From NCBI GenBank assembly GCA_036308645.1, contig JAXJVH010000005.1:21829-85828 (forward strand): a DNA stretch of 64,000 bases. Direction: 5' to 3'. Of the stretch, positions 1 through 8,205 are shown piece by piece. The translations under genes and the position numbers were made by a program. The number at the start of each line of letters is the position of its first letter. Position 1 is the first letter of the stretch. The stretch comes from RUG11462 sp036308645. Lineage in GTDB: Bacteria > Bacillota > Clostridia > Oscillospirales > Acutalibacteraceae. The notes below the pieces were generated by a model. That model was not told where the DNA came from. It made no database searches and was given only the letters and a program-made list of their open reading frames with translations.

Positions 1-170
1 GAAACGGTAATTTCATCGGCGCTTTTGCCTGTCTTTTCACAGAACCATACCAAAAAGCCGTAAGTCATAGCCATGATTGCGTCGTCTGTTAAATTAATAT
101 GTTCGTCTTTTACGCCCTCGGCGGCAATTCCTCTGATATCGGTACCGCTTTTAAACTGTTTATAATTCAT
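1..170 (-). CDS. Phosphoglucomutase/phosphomannomutase family protein, N-terminus only (runs off window)
   Basis: The reverse strand reads an ATG at 168-170 followed by 56 codons without a stop up to the window edge. The peptide begins MNYKQFKSGTDIRGIA, and the FKSGTDIRG start is the N-terminal signature of alpha-D-phosphohexomutases, which interconvert hexose 1- and 6-phosphates through a phosphoserine. The active-site serine and metal-binding loop lie outside the window, so substrate (glucose, mannose or glucosamine phosphate) cannot be told. A good AAGGAG ribosome site precedes the start. The gene is cut by the window edge; it is not broken as far as can be seen. Confidence 0.8.
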   Translation of the reverse strand, partial: MNYKQFKSGTDIRGIAAEGVKDEHINLTDDAIMAMTYGFLVWFCEKTGKSADEITV

Positions 171-326
171 ATTTTTCACTTCTCCTTTTTACTTTTAAAC
201 AGTATATCATAATTTTTTCCATAAATAAAGAGAAAATCTGGAATTTTACTAAATTTTACTCAAAATATTTTATTTTTGATTTTTATTCGGTATTTAATCA
301 AGCCTTTTTTCATAAATTTACGCAAA
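171..326. other. AT-rich intergenic region
   Basis: This stretch between the phosphohexomutase start and the next terminator is very AT-rich and carries the ribosome site and presumably the promoter of the leftmost gene. I see no RNA gene or convincing coding sequence in it. Confidence 0.5.
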
Positions 327-366
327 AAGACTGCTATCCTACCGTTTAAAGAAGGATTGCAGTCTT
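327..366 (-). terminator. Rho-independent terminator of the proS/membrane-protein unit
   Basis: Arms AAGACTGC..TCCT and AGGA..GCAGTCTT form an imperfect 14-bp stem. On the minus strand the stem is followed by TTTTT, so it ends transcription from the genes at 409-2648. Confidence 0.8.
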
Positions 367-408
367 ATTATTTACGATTGATATTTTAAAAATCTGTTTT
401 GCTTGGTC

Positions 409-1197
409 TTAAATATACAAATCATCGTCGTCGCTTTTTTTGTCGCTGAACAAATTATCTTCTTCCACACGCTTTTTCTCGCCGAAATAATCATCATCTG
501 CTTTAGGCTTTTTACTGAACGAAGATAAATCAACAACTGCTGTTTTATCAAGATTTTCTCTGTCGTCTGCTTTTTTAGCAGGCGGAGTAAATCTTGCAGA
601 AGTATCAAGCTGCGGTTTCTTTTTTGCGCCGCCTCTTGAACTTACAGAATTTTTAGGCGAATTTTTGCCGTATTTCTTTCTGTATCTTACATTAACCGCA
701 ATAAGCGCCGCAATACAGCCAATCATTACAACAAGCGATAACCATTTCAATGGGCGGTATTTACTGCCGTAGTTAGTAATGTTTTTAGCGGCGGTGGTAG
801 GTTCGGTCGGCTTTTCGGTTGTATTGATTTCTTTAGTTTCCTTTGTACCTGCCTGTACTGTAGTTTCAACATTGTCAACAGCCCTTGCGGTTGTGGTGGT
901 AGTTGTGGTAGTACTTGTATAAACAGGGTCGGCCGCCGTTGCCGCCTTTGTCTTTTTTGTAGTAGTCGCACTTTTTGAAGTTGTGGTTTTTTTAGTAGTG
1001 GTAGTTGTAGTAGTAGTGGTGGTGGTAGTTGTTGTAACTTGAGGCTCGGTAACCGGCTCTGTTTCAGTAACTTGCGTTGTAGGATCGTCATACGTTACCG
1101 AAGGGTCGTCAACCGTTGCGGATACGCTGAAAAACGTAATGCAACTCACCATAAAAAGCAACACTAAAAGTGAAGATAAAACATTGGTTTTATTCAT
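409..1197 (-). CDS. Poly-threonine single-pass membrane protein of unknown function
   Basis: I do not recognise a family. The 262-residue product has an N-terminal signal segment (residues about 5-27, ending SVSA), then an external Thr-rich stretch (about 45-140) that includes a run of 14 threonines and further TTT blocks, then a transmembrane helix (about 151-170, LSLVVMIGCIAALIAVNV) followed by basic YRKKYGK. The roughly 90-residue cytoplasmic tail is charged and ends in KKSDDDDLYI. Thr/Pro/Glu-rich linkers of this type are common in Ruminococcaceae surface proteins and often span the cell wall or carry glycans; that role is inferred. It starts 11 bases after the proS stop and shares its terminator, so it is probably cotranscribed with proS. 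Confidence 0.75.
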   Translation of the reverse strand: MNKTNVLSSLLVLLFMVSCITFFSVSATVDDPSVTYDDPTTQVTETEPVTEPQVTTTTTTTTTTTTTTKKTTTSKSATTTKKTKAATAADPVYTSTTTTTTTTARAVDNVETTVQAGTKETKEINTTEKPTEPTTAAKNITNYGSKYRPLKWLSLVVMIGCIAALIAVNVRYRKKYGKNSPKNSVSSRGGAKKKPQLDTSARFTPPAKKADDRENLDKTAVVDLSSFSKKPKADDDYFGEKKRVEEDNLFSDKKSDDDDLYI

Positions 1198-1208
1198 AAC
1201 TCTTTACC

Positions 1209-2648
1209 TTAATAAGCCTTTCCCCAATAAACAAGTGCTTTTGCAGGTTTACCGCAACAAACACATTTATCGGAAATCTTTTCATCGGTAAACGGCATAC
1301 ATCTTGAGCCGACGCCGGTAACTTCCTTAACTTTATCTTCGCAAGCCTCATCGCCGCACCACATAGCCTTTACAAAACCGTCGCCGTTTTCTTCAAGCGC
1401 CTTTGTAATTTCGTCCATTGTGGTACAAGCGTAAGTGCGGTTTTCTCTGTTTTCCAATGCTTTTTGATAAAGTCCGTCGTGTACTTCTTGCAATTTCTGT
1501 TCAACGACTTTCTCAATATCAGAGAGCGGAACAACTGTTTTTTCACGGTTATGACGTGTTACAACAACGCAAACTCCGTTTTCAATATCTCTCGGTCCCA
1601 TTTCAATACGAACAGGAACGCCTTTCATTTCATATTCGGAATACTTCCAACCCGGTGAATTTTCGGAATCATCAAGTTTAACTCTGAATTTATCTTTTAA
1701 TCTGTCATAAAGTTTATTGCAGTTATCGAGCACGCCTTCCTTATGCTGTGCAACAGGAATAATAACTGCCTGAATAGGTGCTACAGCAGGAGGTAAAACA
1801 AGACCGTTATCATCGCCGTGAGTCATAATGATAGCGCCGATAAGACGGGTTGTAACGCCCCAAGAAGTCTGATGCGGATAAACTTTTTTATTCTCTTTAT
1901 CGGAATACTGAATTTCAAACGCTTTAGCAAAGCCGTCGCCGAAATAGTGCGAAGTGCCTGCCTGCAAAGCCTTGCCGTCGTGCATAAGCGCTTCAATAGC
2001 GTATGTTGAAACTGCGCCTGCAAACTTATCGGACTCGGTTTTTTTACCTTTTATAACAGGAATAGCCAGAGCCTGTTCACAGAAATCCGCATAAACATCA
2101 AGCATTCTTTCCGTTTCGGCTACAGCCTCTTCTGCGGTTGCGTGAATAGTATGACCCTCCTGCCACAAAAACTCTCTTGAACGCAAGAAAGGACGAGTAG
2201 TCTTTTCCCAACGCACAACCGATACCCACTGGTTATAAAGTTTCGGCAAATCTCTGTATGACTGAACAATATTTTTATAATGCTCGCAGAAAAGCGTTTC
2301 GGAAGTAGGGCGAACGCAAAGACGTTCTTCAAGCGGCTCTGAACCGCCGTGAGTTACCCATGCAACCTCGGGAGCAAAACCCTCGACATGGTCTTTTTCT
2401 TTCTGCAAAAGCGATTCGGGGATAAACATAGGCATACATACGTTTTCATGTCCTGTTTCCTTGAATTTTTTATCAAGAATAGCGACCATATTCTCCCAAA
2501 TTGCATAACCGTAAGGGCGAATAACCATACAACCCTTAACGCTTGTATATTCGATTAATTCAGCTTTTTTGCAAATATCGGTATACCATTTTGCAAAATC
2601 CTCATCCATAGAGGTAATCTGTTCTACCATTTTTTTATTATCAGCCAT
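1209..2648 (-). CDS. proS: Prolyl-tRNA synthetase, short archaeal/eukaryote-like type
   Basis: The enzyme attaches proline to tRNA-Pro in the cytoplasm. The 479-residue length, lack of an inserted editing domain between motifs 2 and 3, and the C-terminal extension ending in KALVYWGKAY mark the short ProRS form found in archaea, eukaryotes and some Clostridia, not the longer bacterial ProS. Class II motif 2 is visible around residue 145 (RWEKTTRPFLRSREFLWQEG), and a Cys cluster near the C-terminus (GSRCMPF, CVCCGK) fits the zinc-binding domain of this form. The ATG at 2648 follows a GGAGG ribosome site at good spacing. A promoter at 2689-2717 separates it from gpsA. The next gene is a membrane protein with no obvious link to tRNA charging. 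Confidence 0.97.
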   Translation of the reverse strand: MADNKKMVEQITSMDEDFAKWYTDICKKAELIEYTSVKGCMVIRPYGYAIWENMVAILDKKFKETGHENVCMPMFIPESLLQKEKDHVEGFAPEVAWVTHGGSEPLEERLCVRPTSETLFCEHYKNIVQSYRDLPKLYNQWVSVVRWEKTTRPFLRSREFLWQEGHTIHATAEEAVAETERMLDVYADFCEQALAIPVIKGKKTESDKFAGAVSTYAIEALMHDGKALQAGTSHYFGDGFAKAFEIQYSDKENKKVYPHQTSWGVTTRLIGAIIMTHGDDNGLVLPPAVAPIQAVIIPVAQHKEGVLDNCNKLYDRLKDKFRVKLDDSENSPGWKYSEYEMKGVPVRIEMGPRDIENGVCVVVTRHNREKTVVPLSDIEKVVEQKLQEVHDGLYQKALENRENRTYACTTMDEITKALEENGDGFVKAMWCGDEACEDKVKEVTGVGSRCMPFTDEKISDKCVCCGKPAKALVYWGKAY

Positions 2649-2688
2649 TTTCAGCCTCCGAATTTTTTGAAATCTTCATAATAGAATA

Positions 2689-2717
2689 ATTATATTATAC
2701 TTTTAGAGAAATTTCAA
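2689..2717 (-). promoter_or_regulatory. Sigma-A promoter of proS
   Basis: On the minus strand TTGAAA, 17 bases, TATAAT. It lies 40 bases upstream of the proS start, in the gpsA-proS gap. Confidence 0.65.
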
Positions 2718-2732
2718 CATTTTTTATTAAAT

Positions 2733-3716
2733 CTAAAAGTTTTCTGACTTTTTATCTCTGTTCATAAGATTTTTTATAGCCAAACGAGCGTCCATTCCCT
2801 CGTATAAAACCTTATAACACTCGTTTATAATCGGCATTTCCACTTGATATTTGTCAGCAAGTTTTTTTGCCGCCTCGGTTGCAAAATAACCCTCTACCGT
2901 GCCTACGGCCTTTCTTGCTTCATCGGTAGAAATTCCTTTGCCAATAAGCGTACCGAAACTGCGGTTACGGGAATGTTCCGAAGTACAGGTAACGATTAAG
3001 TCGCCTATTCCCGAAAGCCCCGCAAAGGTAAGCACTTTAGCGCCCATTGCAACGCCCAATTTTGACATCTCATTTATGCCTCTTGTAACTAAAGCGGCTA
3101 AAGTATTGTCGCCGAGTTTCATTCCTTTAATAATTCCTGCGGCAACCGCAATAATATTTTTGAGCGCCGCGCCTGTTTCCACACCGATAACGTCGGTGTT
3201 TGTATAAATTCTGAAAAAGTCGTTTGACAACGCCTCTTGCACAATAATCGCCGTGTTTTCATCCTCGCTTGCGGCAACAATCGAAGTAGGCAGTTTTCTG
3301 CCGACCTCTTCGGCATGAGAAGGTCCCGAAAGCACAACAACAGGATTGTTCGGAAGTTTTTCTTTAATAACCTCGGAAAATCTTTTAAGCGTTTTTTTCT
3401 CAAAACCTTTTGCCACCGAAATGATAATAGTATCTTTATCGACATAGTCTTTAAGCATTTCGGCAGTTTCCTCAACCGCAAAAGAAGGAGTTGCGATAAT
3501 AACCATATTACTGCCGCAAATAGCGTTATTATCGTCGGTAATCTCAATTTCTTTCAGAATTTCTACGCCTTTTAAAAGCGGATTTTCACGGGTAGCCTTT
3601 AAATTATCAACCTCTTCTTTAAATTTACCCCAAAGAACGGTTTTATGAGAACACAGTGCGCTTAAAACCGCCAAAGCAGTTCCCCAGCCGCCTGAACCTA
3701 ACACAGCAATTTTCAT
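2733..3716 (-). CDS. gpsA: Glycerol-3-phosphate dehydrogenase [NAD(P)+]
   Basis: GpsA reduces dihydroxyacetone phosphate to sn-glycerol 3-phosphate, the backbone for phospholipids. The 327-residue protein begins with the Rossmann dinucleotide loop GSGGWGTALA (residues 7-16). It contains the family signatures SGPSHAEEVGRKLPTSIVAA and, in the C-terminal half, GLSGIGDLIVTCTSEHSRNR; the catalytic lysine region ETGAALKNIIAVAAGI is intact. It starts six bases after the stop of plsY, which uses the glycerol 3-phosphate it makes, so the pairing is functional and probably translationally linked. Length is normal for the family. Confidence 0.97.
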   Translation of the reverse strand: MKIAVLGSGGWGTALAVLSALCSHKTVLWGKFKEEVDNLKATRENPLLKGVEILKEIEITDDNNAICGSNMVIIATPSFAVEETAEMLKDYVDKDTIIISVAKGFEKKTLKRFSEVIKEKLPNNPVVVLSGPSHAEEVGRKLPTSIVAASEDENTAIIVQEALSNDFFRIYTNTDVIGVETGAALKNIIAVAAGIIKGMKLGDNTLAALVTRGINEMSKLGVAMGAKVLTFAGLSGIGDLIVTCTSEHSRNRSFGTLIGKGISTDEARKAVGTVEGYFATEAAKKLADKYQVEMPIINECYKVLYEGMDARLAIKNLMNRDKKSENF

Positions 3717-3722
3717 AATTAA

Positions 3723-4481
3723 TCAGCCTTTCTTTTTACTGCCGATTTTGTTTTCGGTGCCGTTTATCAATCTTTTAATATTTTCGTGATGTTTAATAAT
3801 AACCATACACGACATTATCGCAACAAGAATTGTAGAAGCCAACGCCTGATGCGAGCCGAACCATATATATGTTCCGTCGTTATATAAAAGCGAATGGAAA
3901 AGATAATTCACAGGCACTGCGAGTATTACCGCTGAAATCGAAGAAATTGATACGATTTTTGTACTCAAAGTAATGATTAAAAAAACAACAAAGCAAACGA
4001 GCGCCGTAAACGGCGAAAACGCCGCCGCAGTACCAACGATTGTAGCAACGCCTTTTCCGCCTTTGAATTTAAAGAAAATCGGGAAGATGTGACCGAGCAT
4101 ACAGAAAATAGACACTATGTAACCAACAATACGAGGGTTTACAATAGTATCATACTCGGGAACATAGCCGGTGAGGATTTCTCCGCTGACGCCTAAATTA
4201 TACAAAAGGTTGCACAGCGGAACAAAACATTTCATTGCAATCAGCACCGAAACCGTGCCTTTCAAAAAATCGCCCAAAAATGTCAGCACGCCGGGTAATT
4301 TCCCCGAAGTACGCATAACATTTGTCATACCTGCGTTACCCGAGCCTTGCTCTCTGACATCTTTACCTGTAAATGCTTTTGAAATAATTACCGCAAAACT
4401 GATACTGCCGAGCAAATATGCGACAATGCACAAGATAATAATTGCGACCAGCGCCGTAATTTCATTACCGTAAAAAAACAT
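3723..4481 (-). CDS. plsY: Acyl-phosphate:glycerol-3-phosphate acyltransferase PlsY
   Basis: PlsY is an inner-membrane enzyme that moves an acyl group from acyl-phosphate to glycerol 3-phosphate, giving lysophosphatidate. The three conserved loops are present: GSGNAGMTN (about residue 46), the HIFPIFFKFKGGKGVAT segment (about 140) and a C-terminal HHENIKRLINGTE. Several hydrophobic helices are visible. At 252 residues it is longer than the usual 190-215. The extra length is mainly the region between the first two motifs, which includes a loop with EYDTIVNPR. Its start overlaps the der stop by one base (TAATG) and gpsA follows six bases later. Confidence 0.95.
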   Translation of the reverse strand: MFFYGNEITALVAIIILCIVAYLLGSISFAVIISKAFTGKDVREQGSGNAGMTNVMRTSGKLPGVLTFLGDFLKGTVSVLIAMKCFVPLCNLLYNLGVSGEILTGYVPEYDTIVNPRIVGYIVSIFCMLGHIFPIFFKFKGGKGVATIVGTAAAFSPFTALVCFVVFLIITLSTKIVSISSISAVILAVPVNYLFHSLLYNDGTYIWFGSHQALASTILVAIMSCMVIIKHHENIKRLINGTENKIGSKKKG

Positions 4482-5806
4482 TAATACTTTTCTCCTTTTT
4501 CCCTTACAATAATTTTAACAGGCGTTCCCTCAAGTCCGAAAGTCTGCCTAATCTGATTTTCAAGATATCTGCGATAAGAAAAATGGAATAATTCCGCATT
4601 ATTGCAGAAGAACACAAAGGTCGGCGGAGCGGTGCTCGCCTGAGTCATATAGTAAATTTTAAGACGTTTGCCTTTATCAGACGGCGGCTGTACTCTTGCC
4701 GTAGCCTCTGCAAGCAGTTCGTTAAGTCTGCCTGTGGAAATACGCATATTATTCTGCTCATAAGCGTATTTTATAAGTTCCATTAATTTATCAAGGCGCT
4801 GACCTGTAAGCGCTGAAATAAACAAAATCGGAGCATAACTCATAAACGAAAAATCAACCGCCAACTCTTTACGGTAAGCGTCCATTGTTTTTCCGTCTTT
4901 CTCGACCAAATCCCATTTGTTGACCGCAATAACACAAGCCTTGCCGCCATCAAGCGCAATAGAAGCCACCTTTGAATCCTGTTCGGTAAAGCCTTCCTTT
5001 GCATCTATCATTATAACACAAACGTCGGCTCTTTCAACCGCCATTTTTGCCCGAATTACAGAATATTTTTCGATTTTATCATCAACTCTTGATTTTCTGC
5101 GAAGTCCGGCGGTATCAATAAAGTTGAATTTGCCGAATTTATTTTCCACCGTAAAATCAATAGCGTCACGGGTTGTACCCGCAATATCCGAAACAATAGC
5201 GCGTTCGTCGCCTGCGATTTTATTTATAAGCGAAGATTTTCCCGCATTTGGCTTACCGATAATCGCAACATTAATTACATCGGATTCTTCCGCTTCGCTT
5301 TCATCGTCAAAATTAAGATACTCGTAAACCTTATCAAGCAAGTCGCCCGTTCCGTGACCGTGCACCGATGAAACGGCAATCGGGTCGCCGAGACCTAAAT
5401 TATAAAACTCATAAAATTCGGGCGGCAATTCGCCTATGCCGTCGCATTTATTTACGCAAAGCACAATAGGCTTGCCCGATTTTTGCAGCATTGTCGCCAC
5501 TTCTTCATCGGCCGCAGTAATGCCCGATTTAATATCAACCACAAAAATTATAGCCTGCGCCATATCAATCGCCAAATTAGCCTGGGCTCTCATTTGCGAA
5601 AGAATAATATCGTTTGTTTTCGGCTCAATACCGCCCGTATCAATCATAGTAACGGTTTTACCGCACCATTCGCAGTCGCCGAAAATTCTGTCCCTTGTTA
5701 CGCCGGGGGTATCGTCAACTATTGACAAACGCTGACCGATTAATTTATTAAACAATGTAGATTTACCGACATTCGGCCTGCCTACAACAGCAACTATAGG
5801 TTTCAT
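4481..5806 (-). CDS. der: GTPase Der (EngA), ribosome assembly
   Basis: Der is a double-domain GTPase needed for maturation of the 50S ribosomal subunit. Both G domains are intact: the first with GRPNVGKSTLFN near residue 8 and NKCDG, the second with GKPNAGKSSLIN near residue 177 and NKWDL, followed by the C-terminal KH-like domain (RRYLENQIRQTFGLEGTPVKI). I chose the ATG at 5806 (441 residues), because a GGAGGG ribosome site sits just before it; the longer reading would need a TTG start that includes that site. plsY overlaps the end by one base, so der, plsY and gpsA are cotranscribed. Confidence 0.96.
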   Translation of the reverse strand: MKPIVAVVGRPNVGKSTLFNKLIGQRLSIVDDTPGVTRDRIFGDCEWCGKTVTMIDTGGIEPKTNDIILSQMRAQANLAIDMAQAIIFVVDIKSGITAADEEVATMLQKSGKPIVLCVNKCDGIGELPPEFYEFYNLGLGDPIAVSSVHGHGTGDLLDKVYEYLNFDDESEAEESDVINVAIIGKPNAGKSSLINKIAGDERAIVSDIAGTTRDAIDFTVENKFGKFNFIDTAGLRRKSRVDDKIEKYSVIRAKMAVERADVCVIMIDAKEGFTEQDSKVASIALDGGKACVIAVNKWDLVEKDGKTMDAYRKELAVDFSFMSYAPILFISALTGQRLDKLMELIKYAYEQNNMRISTGRLNELLAEATARVQPPSDKGKRLKIYYMTQASTAPPTFVFFCNNAELFHFSYRRYLENQIRQTFGLEGTPVKIIVREKGEKY

Positions 5807-5839
5807 TTTTTCACCCTCCGTTTTCAAAATACTAAAAAG

Positions 5840-7144
5840 TTAATCAATATCCAAAAGTGCGTCGAGTAAAGCCGCACCGTCGCAGTCTATTACTTTGATT
5901 TCAGCGCCAATCTCTTTTTCAACATCATCGGGAGATAAATCATCAAGAAAAATATCGCCCTCGTTTCGAAGCATTGCGCCGGAGATAAGCACCTTGCTCA
6001 AATTTTCTTTACCTTTTAAATTTTTAATCAAATCCGAGCCTGTAATAAGTCCTGTTGTGGTAATAAGTTCGCCGAAATAATAATTCTCAATCGGCACTAC
6101 CTCGCAGTCTATATTATGCCACTTAATTTCGGCTAAATCGACAAGCGATTTAATAAGTTTATATGCGCCTTTGCCCGTTGCAATAGTCAGTTTTTCGCCT
6201 TTAGGGGTTCTGCTTTCATCTTCAAGCGCACGAATAAACTTGCCTTTTAACAACGCCGACATTCCTACACCGTTTTCAAGTTGAAGCATTTCGCCGTAAT
6301 AATTCTCTTTTGGCATAGGCAATTGCGCTAAATTATAAAATTCATCCGACGGATAGAAAAGTCTGTCGCCGTACTTTTCAAAACATCTGTCGCCGAATTC
6401 ATTCATAGTATCAATAACCGCTTTAGCGGTATCTTTATTAAACGGCGTAATTTTTGCCAATCCCTCTCTGAACTTTGTAAGCCCTACGGGTACTGCCGCA
6501 ACCGACTCAACGTTAGGATAAAGTTTTTCTAAATCGGCAAGCGTTTTTTTAAGTTCATCGCCGTCGTTATATCCGGGAACCAACACCAACTGGCAGTTTA
6601 TTTTGATTCCGTTTTCGCAAAGCCTATACATATACTTCAAAGCGTCGCCCGCAAAGCGATTGTTCATCATTTTACAACGAAGTTCGGGGTTAGTGGTATG
6701 CACCGAAATATTTATCGGCGTAATGTGCATTTTAATAATACGGTCAATTTCTTCATCGCTTACATTTGTAAGCGTGATATAATTGCCGAAAAGGAAAGAA
6801 AGTCGAGCGTCGTCGTCCTTAAAATAAAGCGTTTCACGCATATTCGGCGGCATCTGGTCAATAAAACAGAATATGCACTTATTTCTGCAAGAACGCTGCT
6901 TGTCCATTAAATAAGTTTCAAATTCAAGTCCTATATCATCATACTCGTCTTTTTTGATTTTTACCTTGCGTTGTTTTCCGTTTTTGTCTTCAATGACGAT
7001 TTTCAGTTTTCTTTCTGTGCAATAAAAACGGTAATCCAGCACGTCGGTTATTTTATTTTTATTTATTGAAACTAAATTTTCGCCGTCTTTGATACCTTTT
7101 TCATAGGCGAGAGAGCCTTTTTCAACCGAAGAAATCTTAACCAT
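5840..7144 (-). CDS. DUF512 family iron-sulfur/radical-SAM-like protein with PDZ-like N-terminus
   Basis: The 434-residue protein matches the DUF512 family common beside der in Clostridia. It opens with a PDZ-like segment (residues 1-60, SLAYEKGIKDGENLVSIN). A cysteine cluster CRNKCIFCF (about 86-94) follows; this resembles the CxxxCxxC cluster of radical SAM enzymes. Later come VHTTNPELR and VPGYNDGDEL, typical of the family. The C-terminal part (from about 300) is the DUF512 domain proper, with TGKGAYK. The biochemical function is unknown; an Fe-S or radical SAM activity is inferred. It lies 33 bases upstream of der on the same strand, so a link to ribosome or translation maintenance is plausible but unproven. 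Confidence 0.85.
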   Translation of the reverse strand: MVKISSVEKGSLAYEKGIKDGENLVSINKNKITDVLDYRFYCTERKLKIVIEDKNGKQRKVKIKKDEYDDIGLEFETYLMDKQRSCRNKCIFCFIDQMPPNMRETLYFKDDDARLSFLFGNYITLTNVSDEEIDRIIKMHITPINISVHTTNPELRCKMMNNRFAGDALKYMYRLCENGIKINCQLVLVPGYNDGDELKKTLADLEKLYPNVESVAAVPVGLTKFREGLAKITPFNKDTAKAVIDTMNEFGDRCFEKYGDRLFYPSDEFYNLAQLPMPKENYYGEMLQLENGVGMSALLKGKFIRALEDESRTPKGEKLTIATGKGAYKLIKSLVDLAEIKWHNIDCEVVPIENYYFGELITTTGLITGSDLIKNLKGKENLSKVLISGAMLRNEGDIFLDDLSPDDVEKEIGAEIKVIDCDGAALLDALLDID

Positions 7145-7196
7145 TTTTATAACACCACTTATCTATAGTTTATGTATTAATTTCTTTTTTAAGAAA

Positions 7197-7229
7197 AACA
7201 GGGAAGGAACCTCAACTTCCTTCCCTGTT
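7197..7229 (-). terminator. Strong Rho-independent terminator of yceD-rpmF
   Basis: Perfect 13-bp stem (AACAGGGAAGGAA / TTCCTTCCCTGTT) with a 7-base loop. On the minus strand it is followed by a T-rich run, 13 bases after the rpmF stop. Confidence 0.92.
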
Positions 7230-7241
7230 AAATGACCTGAT

Positions 7242-7427
7242 TTAGTCCTCTTTTACAGCTACAACCTGTCTGCCGTTGTAGTAACCGCAGGCTTTACACA
7301 TTCTGTGAGGTCTTGTATATTCGCCGCATTTCGGGCATTTTGTGAGTTCGGGAGCGTCCATCTTCCAAACGCTTGAACGTCTTTTATCTCTTCTTGTTGA
7401 AGAAACTCTTCTCTTTGGTACTGCCAT
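7242..7427 (-). CDS. rpmF: Large ribosomal subunit protein bL32
   Basis: This 61-residue basic protein is bL32 of the 50S subunit. It starts MAVPKRRVSSTRRDKRRSSVW, the standard bL32 N-terminus, and carries two CxxC pairs (CPKCGEY and CKACGYY, residues about 31-47). It is therefore the zinc-containing (C+) form rather than the zinc-free paralogue made under zinc starvation. An AGGAGG-like site precedes the start. It is 35 bases downstream of yceD, the classic yceD-rpmF arrangement, and ends at a strong terminator. Confidence 0.98.
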   Translation of the reverse strand: MAVPKRRVSSTRRDKRRSSVWKMDAPELTKCPKCGEYTRPHRMCKACGYYNGRQVVAVKED

Positions 7428-7462
7428 TTTGGCACCTCCTTATTTTGTTGGAATAGACGGAA

Positions 7463-7957
7463 CTAATCATTAAAAAACTCTGATAATTTAGCGAGTCTTT
7501 CATCTACCTGTTTTTCACAGGTACATTCTTCCTTGTTAAGATTCTTGCCGCACTGCGGACATATACCCTTGCAGTCCTCCTTGCATAAAAACAAATAAGG
7601 AACAGAAAGCGCAATATCGGTACGGATAAGTTCATTAAGGTCAAGTTCCATATTCTCTGACACGATGAAATCTTCTTCATCTTCATTTTCAACAGAATTA
7701 ACTATGATATGCTCAATCGGAATTTCAAATTCACGCTCGGTAACAGCGGCACATCTGTCGCAAGGCGCTTTATATAAAAAGTCAACCTTACCCTCGATTT
7801 TCACAATATCAGCCTTTTTTGCGATATTGCAATCAACCGAAACCAAACTTGCAATAGGGGTAGTACCGTTCAACTCTAAATCAGAAAAGTCTAACTTTTC
7901 GTTAATAGGTAATTCTTTAATTCTACCCGAAAAAACACCTCTTAAATCAATATTCAT
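7463..7957 (-). CDS. yceD: YceD family (DUF177) protein, 23S rRNA accumulation factor
   Basis: YceD/DUF177 proteins are found almost always in front of rpmF and are needed for normal 23S rRNA levels in bacteria and plastids. The 164-residue product shows CDRCAAVTEREFEI near residue 80. The C-terminal cluster CKEDCKGICPQCGKNLN plus CTC (residues 128-148) is typical of the Firmicutes form and looks able to bind zinc. Good ribosome site GGAGG. A textbook promoter at 8013-8041 drives yceD-rpmF. Confidence 0.93.
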   Translation of the reverse strand: MNIDLRGVFSGRIKELPINEKLDFSDLELNGTTPIASLVSVDCNIAKKADIVKIEGKVDFLYKAPCDRCAAVTEREFEIPIEHIIVNSVENEDEEDFIVSENMELDLNELIRTDIALSVPYLFLCKEDCKGICPQCGKNLNKEECTCEKQVDERLAKLSEFFND

Positions 7958-8012
7958 AACAGCCTCCTGTTGAAAAAAGGCATAATTATGCCATCGTCAA
8001 GGTCACGAAGTA

Positions 8013-8041
8013 ATTATAAAACTTCTATAACCGTTTGTCAA
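8013..8041 (-). promoter_or_regulatory. Consensus sigma-A promoter of yceD-rpmF
   Basis: Minus strand TTGACA, 17-base spacer, TATAAT: both boxes match consensus, as expected for a ribosomal protein operon. Confidence 0.85.
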
Positions 8042-8205
8042 GATGTTTTTCGTTATTTTTTGATAACTTCGGCAAAATTATAAGTTTTATTAAATTTTTC
8101 AAGTTATTTTGCACTTTTCTGTGCAAAAATCTTATTAAAACGTTCGACCGCAAGGGTCGACCCTACGAGTGTAGACAGGTTTTATGATGTATAAATGAGA
8201 TGTGC
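8042..8205. other. Intergenic region between ymdB and yceD with a small GC-rich hairpin
   Basis: About 160 AT-rich bases. The only structure is around 8143-8168 (TCGACC-GCAA-GGGTCGA, followed by CCCTACGAG). It stands out by GC content and resembles short intergenic repeats of gut Clostridia, but there is no second copy in this window. It lies just downstream of the ymdB stop and has no T-run, so it is not a clear terminator. Confidence 0.4.
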
